64,000 nt of DNA from assembly GCF_000234665.1 (NCBI RefSeq), contig NC_018315.1:295932-359931 (forward strand), read 5' to 3'. Made by a program: the position numbers and the translations under genes. This stretch comes from Leishmania mexicana MHOM/GT/2001/U1103. Taxonomy: Eukaryota; Euglenozoa; Kinetoplastea; Trypanosomatida; Trypanosomatidae. The notes under the pieces are model-generated. The model searched no databases and was not told where the DNA came from. It saw nothing but the letters and a program-made list of their open reading frames with translations. Positions 49,960-59,600 of the stretch are shown here, one piece after another. Each line of letters begins with the position of its first letter. Position 1 is the first letter of the stretch.

Positions 49960-52900
49960 ATGGGAGACACGGCGGCAATGACTCCGCTTCCCCAGCAACC
50001 ACCAACGCCACCGGTGGCGTCTCCGTACATCACTCCCGAGCCCAAAGAAAAGGGCGATGCCGGTATCTACGCGGCACTCGACGCCATGCAGCTCTCGCGT
50101 GCCCTGCACGGCGTCACAAGTAGTCGGTTGGACCAACAGCAGCTGCAGCAGGCGGCAGCAGTGCGCGGGGTGTCGCCTACTCCCGGTGGCGATGGTGGCG
50201 CTACACAGAGCAACGCGGTGCGACTTGGGATGGAACCGGCAAGCTACCGGCAAGGAACTTTAGCGGATGTCCAGGCCATGTACAACGCGGCGCTTCTGGA
50301 GGCGGTACAAGCGGTCAGCGGCAACGCAGCCGCTGAGGCGGTGGAGCGTGGTGTCGGGGGAGCTGCTCTCACCGCGACCGCTGTCGGTTTACCAGACGAC
50401 GTGGCGACGCTGCGCAGCGCGCTGCCGCTTGTGCGCGAGCTGAAGCCGCGCGACCCGCTCAACTTTGACGCGCTGCAGCGCCTTTTTGCCCTCATGGAAG
50501 AAGCCGTCGGCGCTGCGGAAGCGGCTGAAGGGGTCAGAGACGGCGGTATCACGGCGCTGCTGCTGGCAAACGGTGTGGTGGACCCGGCACGCCAGCCGTC
50601 GCCGTCGACGGAAGCGTGGGAGGCCAAGTACCGTGAAGTCTACGCTCGCTACCCACTCCCAGTCACCCATGCAGCCGCCTCGTCTGCCGGCTCGCACAAC
50701 TTTGACGAGGACGACGACGATACGCAGCCAGAGGTGGACGCGCAGAACAATGCGGAGCTGCAGGAACTCTGTGAAAAGCTCGGTATCACCTATGAAGCCC
50801 ACGCAAAGGCGGTGCGCGACGTGGCATTCTACGAGATGAGTGTGTTTCCCTTGTTGTGTGCTTACCTCAGCCGCGTCAACGAGCGCACCGCCGGCGGGCG
50901 TGATGCTGCAACGGTGGCAGCGGTGGCCTGCTCGCGGGTGAAGGTGCTAGATTTGTCTTACAACAACATCGGTGCCCCAGTGGTGCCGGCGGCCCCGGGT
51001 GAGGAGGGGGACAGAGGCGATGTTGCACCAGTGCGCCAGCTATCCCCGCTGCGAGCCCTCGCAGCCATGCTGGACGCGAACGAGTCCCTGCGGTACCTCA
51101 ACCTGCGCGCCAACGCATTGGGTTCCCGCGGCGTTGGCATCATCGCCAAGGCACTGACGAAGAACATTGCCCTCTGCGGCATTGACCTCTCGGCAAACGC
51201 CCTGAACGTGGCGGCAGACACAGAAGAGGTCGAGGACCCGCTGTACGAGCCGGAAGACCCCGTCTTTGGGGAGCCGTACGAGGGCCTCGAGGCGCTGGCG
51301 GAGGTGCTCAAGAAGAACAAGTTCCTGCGCGTGCTGCGGCTGGCTGAGAACGGCCTGCACGCTGGCGAGGACCTGACGGCACCTCCACCTGAGGAGGACG
51401 GTGGGGAGGCGGACGAGGACGCGGCGGAGGAGGCGGACAGCGGCGCGGCAGCTACGGCAGGGGCACAGGCACCCCGCCTCGGCCTGTCCTTTGCCGATGC
51501 ACAGGAGCAATGGCAGAGCATACCCCTCTGGACACTCCTCAGTCCACTCTACCGATATCAACGCCTTCGTGCACTTGACCTCTCGAAGAACTTATTGGGC
51601 AACGACGGCGTGCACATGCTAGCGGTGGCGTTGTCGCACAACACGTCTGTCGAAATACTGGATTTGACGGACAACGCGATCGGGTATGCGGGCCTGGGCC
51701 ACCTCGCTCGGTATGTTCTGGGCAGGAGCGTGGCGGTCGGAGCCGCCTCGGCTGCCGCAGCGCCGCAGAGTGCGCTTCACACGCTTATCCTGCGGCAGAA
51801 CCCGCTCGCGTGCGTCGGTGGCGCGGCAGACGCCGCTTCTGGTATGGACGCGCACCGCCGCCGTCTCACCAAGCGCCAGCAGAGGAGCGCTTTAGCGGCT
51901 GTGCAGAGGTTTGCGTCTGCGTTGGAGGGGCCGCGTGGCTTGCGCCGCCTCGTCATGGCGAACACCTACCTTGGACCGACTTTCAGCAGTATCCTGCTGC
52001 GCTCCCTCGCCCGCGCAGAGGCGCTGGAAGAGCTGGACTTTGCGTACAACCACGCCTGCGGTGTCTATCCCTCCAACTTCGACGGCACAGCTGCCCAGGA
52101 GCTCGCCGGGCTGCTGTATCAGCTGCAGCGGCACGACCCACCGCAGCTGCAACGCGTGTGCTTCGACGGCAACAACTTAACCGCTGCCGGTGTGGCAGCG
52201 TTGATTCCCCCTGAGGCGCATGTGGCGTTTCCGCAGACCTTGCACAAGCTCACGCTGAGCCGCAACAGTCTCGGGGACGATCTCGGGTCGCTCGGTCAGC
52301 TGCTGGCTGCGGGGGCCGCCACGATCACCCACCTGGACATCTCCTACAACAATATCTCAGCTGTGGCGTCGCTGCTGCCTGGGCTCGCTACCGCAACGTC
52401 ACTGAGAGAGCTGAACATGAGCCATAACAATCTCGGTCTTCAGGAAGGGCTGCTGCGTGGGATAACGCCGGCGCAGCAAGAGATGGAGGTTGCCCAGCTC
52501 TTTCAGGGCCTCGCGCAGCTGCCCAATCTCGAGGTACTCGACATCAGTCACAACGACTGGCGCGCCGCACACATCGAGCAGCTCAGCGCTTTCTTCTCGA
52601 ATACGGCTTTGGCCACATCGCTACGCAAACTCGACGTGCGCAACACCCCGCGCGTCCCGACAGCGCAGCTCATGACGCTGCTGCAGTACGTGGCGAGCCG
52701 ACCGACGGTGGAGGTGTTTATGGCTACCGTTGTGCCAGACAAGAGTGAGGAGGCGGACGCGGCAGCGGCAGGTGCGAACAACACGGTTGCCCCATGGACG
52801 TTCGACTCGGTGCTGCAGGTGATTCACGGAGTCGTCATCAACAGCGGCTCGCTTCTCGAGATGGACTGTGGACTTCTCCAAAGCGACGCGGGTGCCGCTA

Positions 52901-53001
52901 GCAGCAGCGATGACACGTCGGTGAGCTCTGCGGTGCTCGACGAAGCCCGCGAGCGGCTCCTCCTCAATGTCCTCATGAAGGCAGCGGCGCCATCGGCGTA
53001 G
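49960..53001 (+). CDS. Leucine-rich-repeat protein, RNase-inhibitor-like repeats
   Basis: A 1013-residue protein from an ATG. Residues 1-320 are largely helical with an acidic run (E-D-D-D-D) near 250. Leucine-rich repeats of the L-x-x-L-x-L-x-x-N-x-L/I type run from about 325 to 915. Clear units include V-L-D-L-S-Y-N-N-I, Y-L-N-L-R-A-N-A-L, A-L-D-L-S-K-N-L-L, I-L-D-L-T-D-N-A-I, T-L-S-R-N-S-L, H-L-D-I-S-Y-N-N-I and V-L-D-I-S-H-N. Spacing of about 28 residues and intervening helices indicate RNase-inhibitor-type repeats. A Glu/Asp-rich loop interrupts them near 470-505. No kinase, NACHT, ligase, signal peptide or membrane segment accompanies them, so it is probably an intracellular protein-binding scaffold. 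In trypanosomatids many such proteins are cytoskeletal or flagellar, but nothing here proves that. Confidence 0.88.
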   Translation: MGDTAAMTPLPQQPPTPPVASPYITPEPKEKGDAGIYAALDAMQLSRALHGVTSSRLDQQQLQQAAAVRGVSPTPGGDGGATQSNAVRLGMEPASYRQGTLADVQAMYNAALLEAVQAVSGNAAAEAVERGVGGAALTATAVGLPDDVATLRSALPLVRELKPRDPLNFDALQRLFALMEEAVGAAEAAEGVRDGGITALLLANGVVDPARQPSPSTEAWEAKYREVYARYPLPVTHAAASSAGSHNFDEDDDDTQPEVDAQNNAELQELCEKLGITYEAHAKAVRDVAFYEMSVFPLLCAYLSRVNERTAGGRDAATVAAVACSRVKVLDLSYNNIGAPVVPAAPGEEGDRGDVAPVRQLSPLRALAAMLDANESLRYLNLRANALGSRGVGIIAKALTKNIALCGIDLSANALNVAADTEEVEDPLYEPEDPVFGEPYEGLEALAEVLKKNKFLRVLRLAENGLHAGEDLTAPPPEEDGGEADEDAAEEADSGAAATAGAQAPRLGLSFADAQEQWQSIPLWTLLSPLYRYQRLRALDLSKNLLGNDGVHMLAVALSHNTSVEILDLTDNAIGYAGLGHLARYVLGRSVAVGAASAAAAPQSALHTLILRQNPLACVGGAADAASGMDAHRRRLTKRQQRSALAAVQRFASALEGPRGLRRLVMANTYLGPTFSSILLRSLARAEALEELDFAYNHACGVYPSNFDGTAAQELAGLLYQLQRHDPPQLQRVCFDGNNLTAAGVAALIPPEAHVAFPQTLHKLTLSRNSLGDDLGSLGQLLAAGAATITHLDISYNNISAVASLLPGLATATSLRELNMSHNNLGLQEGLLRGITPAQQEMEVAQLFQGLAQLPNLEVLDISHNDWRAAHIEQLSAFFSNTALATSLRKLDVRNTPRVPTAQLMTLLQYVASRPTVEVFMATVVPDKSEEADAAAAGANNTVAPWTFDSVLQVIHGVVINSGSLLEMDCGLLQSDAGAASSSDDTSVSSAVLDEARERLLLNVLMKAAAPSA

Positions 53002-54241
53002 ATGGGGACGAGGCGAGCGTTGTGCCACTGACTCATCTTTTGCAGTCAGTCTCTCTCTATCTACGTGCCCCTGCTATTCTCTGCTCGCACGAGTCTCTTC
53101 ACACCTGAGCGGCAGCATACCCAGGAGGGCGGGGAGGGAGAGGCGGCAACGGCGGCGGTGTACGCATCCACCCAGCATCAGCAGCTGGCTCTGCTCAGCT
53201 GCGCACCGTATGAGTTGTGAGGAAGGGAGGCGAGAGTATGTATACAGTCTTCGAACGGTACCAGAGCGCACCCATGCGGACGAGTGCAGAGCGAAATTGG
53301 ATGCACGAGCGCGCGTGTGTGTGTGTGGGCCACTCAAGGTTTTTTTTACATTGTTGTTGGGGAGTCGCGCGTGAAAAGCACGCACCCACATCTCCCGTCA
53401 CACGCAACGCGCCTCTGCTGGTTGCCCTCTGCGCTGCGTGTCGGCATCTAGTCGTGCCCTCCCTCCTTCGCTTTCTTTCTTGCCGCTGTTGTTTTATCTG
53501 GGGGCTGCTTGCATCTCAAAACTACGGCGGCCAGTCTCCCATACGTACATGTGTGTAGGCGTTTAGATGACGGTGTGCGTGCGCGCTGAGAAGAGGTGTG
53601 TGTGTGGGGGGGGGACACATACGTGTGGCCTGCCCGGCTTTTCCTTCGCTTGGATTTTTTCTGTTCGGAATGATGATGTACAGCTGCCATCTCCCACCAT
53701 GAACGGTGCGCTCGCGTGTCACGGGAAGCAACGCATCTTACCTGCATCTCCCCCCCTCTCTCTGCCTCCGCTCCGCCCAGCCGCGACATTGGCAGCACTC
53801 TAGAGGGGAAGGGGGAAGGGAGGGCGACTGCCTCTGCAGAGGGCTGAAGCGAAGAAGAAAACATGAGGTTGCGAGACGGGAAGTGGGAGGCGCCTGTGCG
53901 GTGTAGGGTGGGTGGACAGGTACGCTACTGCCAGCACCCCCTTCTCTCCTTTCTTGTCCCCTCTTCCGGTGTCGCTGTGCATGCACGCCTGCTCTCCTCG
54001 CCGCCTCTCTCTCTCCAATGTCTCCACGGGCGTGCCACGACTTGCACACTGCCTTCGCTTTCCGTCCCTATCCTCTCACCTCGCCTTATTCCTATCGCGC
54101 TTTCCACCTTTTGGTTGTACGGCTCCCATCACAGCTACAGTTCGCCACGCCCACGATTGCATCTACACAACTTGAACGCCGCGGCCGTACCCGCCCCCTC
54201 CCTCCCTCCCCCTCATCCTGCTCTAGTGTCCTTCGCGCATC
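53002..54241. other. Intergenic region, 1.2 kb
   Basis: No supportable gene; C/T-rich and G-rich low-complexity sequence. The right end is a long pyrimidine tract serving the Rlp24 message. Confidence 0.6.
54190..54226 (+). promoter_or_regulatory. Putative spliced-leader acceptor for RLP24
   Basis: An almost pure pyrimidine tract (54190-54224) is followed by AG at 54225-54226 and a 15-base leader to the ATG at 54242. This is one of the clearest acceptors in the window. Confidence 0.65.
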
Positions 54242-54814
54242 ATGAGGATTGAGCAGTGTTCCTTCTGCAGTGCCCCGATCTACCCGGGGCACGGGCAGGT
54301 GTTTGTGCGCAACGACTGCAAGGTTTTTCGCTTCTGCTCTAGCAAGTGCCGCAAGAACTTCGGCATGAAGCGCAACCCGATGAAGCTGAAGTGGACGAAG
54401 ACGTTCCGCAAGGCAAACGGCAAGGAGCTAGCGGTCGATAGCACCATGGACTTTGAGCAGCGCCGCAACATTCCTGTCAAGTACAACCGCGAACTGCTCG
54501 GCGACACGCTGAAGGTGATGAAGCGCGTCGAGAAGATCAAGCAGCGGCGTCAGGAGGACTTGTGGGCCCGGCGCATGGAGAAGGCCCGCCTTCAAGAGAA
54601 GCAAGAAGCTGCCTCGGCGCTTAAGCACAACATCGACTGGATCGAGGACGTCGAGATCAAGCACAAGGCGCGTGACGATCTGGTGGCCATCCAGCAGGAG
54701 CGCGAGGACAAGAAGGCGAAGCGCCGCGAGGCTAACAAGAAGCGTCACCAGAAGCAGCGCCTGGCCGAGAAGGCTACGGGCACGTCCGCCTTCCGTTCTG
54801 CCAAGAAGAAGTAG
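54242..54814 (+). CDS. RLP24: Ribosome biogenesis protein Rlp24 (L24e-like)
   Basis: A 190-residue protein matching the usual Rlp24 length. The N-terminal L24e zinc ribbon has Cys6, Cys9, Cys32 and Cys36, with C-S-F-C, Y-P-G-H-G and [10 protein letters not shown] motifs. [10 protein letters not shown] follows. The R-R-N-x-P-V-K-Y-N-R segment near residue 80 and the long basic C-terminal helix identify Rlp24 rather than ribosomal protein L24, which is shorter and lacks that extension. Rlp24 joins pre-60S particles in the nucleolus, stays until cytoplasmic maturation, and there recruits the AAA ATPase Drg1/Afg2 through its C-terminus before exchange for L24e. The C-terminus ends in basic residues. 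A C-rich heptamer array starts immediately after the stop codon. Confidence 0.95.
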   Translation: MRIEQCSFCSAPIYPGHGQVFVRNDCKVFRFCSSKCRKNFGMKRNPMKLKWTKTFRKANGKELAVDSTMDFEQRRNIPVKYNRELLGDTLKVMKRVEKIKQRRQEDLWARRMEKARLQEKQEAASALKHNIDWIEDVEIKHKARDDLVAIQQEREDKKAKRREANKKRHQKQRLAEKATGTSAFRSAKKK

Positions 54815-54815
54815 G

Positions 54816-54852
54816 CCCCCCCCCTCCCCCCTCCCCCCTCCCCCCTCCCCCC
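54816..54852. repeat. (CCCCCCT)n array directly after RLP24
   Basis: C9-T followed by four C6 blocks separated by single T. The minus strand therefore has five G runs with one-base A loops, the ideal pattern of a G-quadruplex. The array starts two bases after the RLP24 stop codon. Confidence 0.85.
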
Positions 54853-56550
54853 GCTCGCTTACTCACTCCCTCGCTGACTCCCATGTGTGCCCACAAGAAG
54901 AAGCGAGAGGGCAAACGACACGAAAAAGAAAAAAAAAACGAAGGGTGATGTGGATAAGCGGGTGCACGCGAAGCGCACACGCAGGGGTGGTGGTGGTGGG
55001 GAGGGATGGCGTCGTGTCTCGGGTCGTTCTCTCCGAACATTGGACCTGTTCTCGCCTCCGTGTCCTTGTCGTCTGCTTGTGCCTCCTCTCTCCCCGTATT
55101 CGTGTCTGCGTGCGTTTCTTCCTTTAACTTGCGCCGCTCACATACACCCGAGCTCGCTAGCGCCTAGGTGGGGGGGGGGGGATGCGAGTAGCGGCGGCGG
55201 CGCGCGCGGAGACGTGCTCCCTCTGGCGCGGCTGGCGAGTTCTGACGCGTCTTCTCCCCCCTCTTCCCCATCCTGTTTTCCCCTTTCTCTGGGCGGGCGG
55301 GGGGGGAGGGGTTCCGACGGCCGTCGTTGTGGCCGGCGTATTTTCGCATTGTTTGGCCCGCCTTTTAAGTGCTCTTCGTTTCTAATTTCGATTCCCTCCT
55401 TTGCGTGCTCGTCCTGTGGTGTGTCTCTCTCCCTTGGGTGGCGTGTCGGTGTCCGCGTGTGTCGATCGTGGTGTGCGTGTTAGTGTTGTCGATGGTGTCC
55501 GAGAGGGACGGGTGTCACGTGTGTGCGCTTCATGGCTCCCCCCTCCCTCCTCCGTCATCCTTCTTGGTTCCCTCTTTTGATCCGAGTAAACCGTTAAGCG
55601 CAGGCACTCCTTGATCAGCATACGAACGAACGAGCAACACAAGGACGTTCGGGGCAACGGCGTCGTGCACACACCGACGTACCCATAGACGGTATCCGTG
55701 GCTTGGGTGCATGGGATGGAGGGAGGTACAGTGCTGATACGGAATGCGCGTCTGTGCGCAGGTGTGCACCGCGACGTTGCTTTCCTGTCCCTCTCGCTCG
55801 TCCCCTTCGCCCGTGTCCATCTGGGTCTTCTCACCGCAGTCGTAGTCATCAGCTGACGCTGTATTATCTAGACGGAAACAGCGCGGGCCGTCTTCCGTGG
55901 CGGCTCCCCTGCACCCTCTCCATGTCAACCACCCCAGCCCTCATCACGGCATCCCGCTTCTCACTGTACGACATGCCTGTGCCCCTGTTTGTGTGTGCGC
56001 TTCTCTCCTTCGTCGCGGTCCCCTGGTTATCATCGCCATGTCCCACCACTTTGCCATTCTCTGCTTCCGCGGCCCGATTTCTTTTCGTTGGCGCCCCTGT
56101 TCTCTGTCTCCCCCTCTCTCTTTCTCTGGTGGGAGTGGGCCGCGCACAGCGAGAGCGCAACGAGTCACCGTTGACGTTTTATCTTTTGATTTACATTATT
56201 CTCCCTTCCCCACCCACCCACCCACCCGGCCGGCCAGCCTTCTGCTTTTCTTCACGCCCCCGCTTGGTGCGCCGGCGCCCATCCTTCGTAGGGCGGCGCG
56301 GCGGCGAACGGAGGAAGACAAATACGAGAGAGGCCGAAGAGCAAGCAAAACGAGGGGGATTGAGGGGGGAGACGCGCACGCCACACGCACACGCGCACAC
56401 TGTCGTGGGCATCTCAATACTGCTGTGTGCCTGCGCATGTGTGTGGGTCTCTCTGCCTCCCTCTCTCTGAAGGGCCCGCCCCATCGACACCCTGAAGCGT
56501 AGGCAACCATAAAAAGCAAGGGCACGGCGCCCGGTAGTGAGCTCCGTTGG

Positions 56551-56584
56551 CACTCCTCCCTCCCACGCACCCACCTCTTTAAAG
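56551..56584 (+). promoter_or_regulatory. Putative spliced-leader acceptor for the ATAD2-like gene
   Basis: Pyrimidine-rich 56551-56580 followed by AG at 56583-56584. No ATG intervenes before 56699, so the annotated start would be the first AUG. Confidence 0.5.
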
Positions 56585-56698
56585 ACTGGGAGGCGCTACA
56601 GCTTCAACAAGGGACACTCAAGGTAGAGCACATCACATCACAGCACAGGGCCATCGCGGCAAGCCTGAAGCGGCAGTTGACAATATCGCAGTCTTGAC

Positions 56699-59600
56699 AT
56701 GGTGCTCACACGATCGCAGGCCAAGCGCGGTCGCAGCAGCGACGCTGGGGATGACGGCGACAGCAGTGTAGTTGGCTCGATCTCTTCGGACGCTGACACC
56801 TCAGACAGCGACGATGCCCATCGCGAATCAACAGTGAAGTCGAGGTCGTCTTTTGCTGAGACAACACCCATAAGGAACGGCAGCTTGGCGAGTGGGCAGC
56901 GTGGCGCATCGCTGCTTGCGTCGCCGCAGGGAGAGCAACTTGGCCGCGGATGTCGAGTGTCACATGCCACCGTCTCCCTCGACGAGCAGTATCTCGCGGC
57001 CTCGTTGCGTCGCTCGAAACCTCTGCAACGCAGCCCGGGACACCGTGGCAACGACGGGGTCGGCGTCGCAAGGACGAGAGGCAGCGACGAAGAAGACGAT
57101 GGCCTCGCCATCCACTCCCGATACCCGCAACGGGAGGCAGCGAGGAAGGCGGTGGAAACTCTTCGCAGCATGATCGCTCACTCCAACGGGGCTGCCAGAC
57201 GTGGCGGTAGTGGCGCGGCTGACGATGAGGACAGCGACAGCAACAGCATGGGGGCTTTCAACTTCCGCCATCACCCGGAACTGGAGGAGGAGATAAAGAA
57301 GAGTCGCGAGATGCATCGGCGGCGATGCCACAACAGGAACAGTGATAGCGACGATGACGAGGAGGAGTCCACCGCCTCTTCTTCCTCCGAGGAATTGGCC
57401 GATGAGAATGCCCCTGCCAGGCGAGCCACGCGCGGGCGGCCTCGCCTCTCGACGGACTGGCGTGGCAGCGCGGCGGCACAGTCGTCAAACTCCCCAGCAG
57501 GGGCGACGACACGTCGCGCCCGCGCTGCCGACGCTGATGCCGTGTCGATCGACTCGTCCATCAGCGACGCCTCCATGCGGGAAGAAAGTGTCGAGCGGAT
57601 GGCGCAGCAGGACCAGCGCGCCGGCCCTTCCTCACCCTCCAGCGAAAGCGGTGAAGGCAGTCTCACTGGCGACTTCATGACGGAGGCGCAGCGGCGCCAC
57701 GCCGTCCGCCAAGCCCGCGAAAGCGTCACCGAGAACATCAACATCAACCACTACATGGCGGACGCCGTCGGCGTGAAGGACTCGAGGAAAGTCCGCCGCC
57801 GCCAACTGGACCGGCGCTACCGCTGGCTGATGCACCAGGAAGAGGATGCGCGGATGCGGGGCGACGGCTATGGCGGCGGCGCAGGCGCAGCGGACGGCGG
57901 GAGTGGCGGCGCGACGACAACGGCGAACGGGGCGCTGGGGGACATCTCCCCCTTGCAGATCGATGATGGCATCACCTTCGACAGCGTTGGCGGTCTGCCT
58001 GAGCACATAGTGACGCTGCGAGAGATGGTGTTGCTCCCGCTGCTCTACCCGGATCTGTTCGAGCGCCTTGACCTCAAGGCACCGCGCGGTGTGCTCTTCG
58101 TCGGCCCGCCTGGCACGGGGAAGACACTGATGGCTCGCGCGCTCGCCAACGAGGGGTCGGGGTTTGCGCGCGGCAGCAACACAGGCGAGGCGACACCGTC
58201 GCAGCAGCAGCAGCGCATCACGTTCTTTGTTCGAAAAGGTGCGGATTTACTCTCGAAGTGGGTAGGCGAAAGTGAGCGCCAGCTGAAACTTCTCTTCGAG
58301 GAGGCGAAGCGGCTGCAGCCGAGCATCATCTTCTTCGACGAGGTGGACGGCCTCGCACCAGCGCGGCACGCCAAGGCGGAGCAGACGCAGGCCGCCCTCG
58401 TCTCGACGTTGCTGGCGCTCCTGGACGGTCTGGAGGACCGCGGACAGGTGGTCGTGATTGGGGCGACGAACCGGCCAGACACACTGGACCCCGCCCTGCG
58501 CCGCCCCGGTAGGTTTGATCGGGAGCTTGTGTTTCCGCTCCCAGATGCGGCGGCGCGGCGACACATCTTGACCATTCAACTGGCGAAGAAGGCGATGCCT
58601 GGTAATGCGGCACAGCGCGCAGCCCTCTTGAAGGACTTGGTCGAGATGACTGAGGGCTACACTGGCGCCGACCTGGCTGCGCTGTGCACCGAAGCTAGTC
58701 TTCACCGCCTCCGCTCGGCACTTCCGCAGCTCTACCTCAGCAGCCAGCGCTTGTTAGTGCCACGCGACGTGGAGAAGACACAGCTGCACGTGCGCACCGA
58801 GGACTTCTACGCCGCAGCTCAACTGATGCAGCCATCGCTGCGCCGCCCTCGCAACCGCGGTGCCAGCGGAGTGGCGGATTCCTTTCTGGACCCGTACATC
58901 GAAGTGCTGCTGCGCGGCACGCGCGACGCGACGCTCGCGGCATTGGCGCCGTCGTGGTCTCTGGTCGACAAGGCGTTGCGGGCCGGCTCACGCGACTGTC
59001 AAGATATGGCTACGGCGCTCCGCTCACTCTGCACGGTTCCGATCCCGCAGCCACCGCGACCATGCTTGCTTGTGCTCCGTGAGGCATCGGACGATTGGTC
59101 ATCATCTTGGTGCGCCCCCGCTGCCGCGCCTGTCGATCGGTCAGGAGAGCAGCATCAGCAGCAGCGCGCACTACGGCTGCATCACCTGGCGATTAGTCTG
59201 CTCAAGGGACTACCACGCCTGCCGCAGCTCACGGTTCACCTGCCCCAGCTTTGCTGGGATGACAGTGAGTCGAGAGGAACCTGGCGCGCCTCGACCTCAG
59301 TCGCGGACGACTGCCTGGGCGGCGGATCGGGCAGTGGCTTTGCGGGCATCAGCTTCACGCACATGAGCCACGTGGTGGACTCGGTGCGCCAGTGCAGCCC
59401 GTGCGTCGTGTACTTGAGCGGTGTGGAAGAGTGGCTGAGGGGAACTAGCGCAGAGCAAGAGACGACAGCCATTGACTTGTCTTCAGACGACGAAGGGGTA
59501 GTCCACATCGGCTCCGAGGCGGCATCGCATACGGACCTCTCACGGCCCGACGCCTTCACCACTTCCGCAGATGCCACGGTGGTTATCGATCCTGCAGAGC

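Larger units (their letters stand above)
54815..56698. other. Intergenic region, 1.9 kb
   Basis: No supportable gene. It begins with a (CCCCCCT)n array. A plus-strand frame of 255 codons (55703-56470) was examined and not credited because it is compositionally biased with no motif. Pyrimidine tract and AG for the downstream gene lie at 56551-56584. Confidence 0.55.

Noticed and set aside
55703..56470. 255-codon plus-strand frame between RLP24 and the ATAD2-like gene
   Set aside because: Biased composition, CT- and CA-rich DNA at its end, no domain, and it overlaps other equally long frames; kept only as a low possibility.
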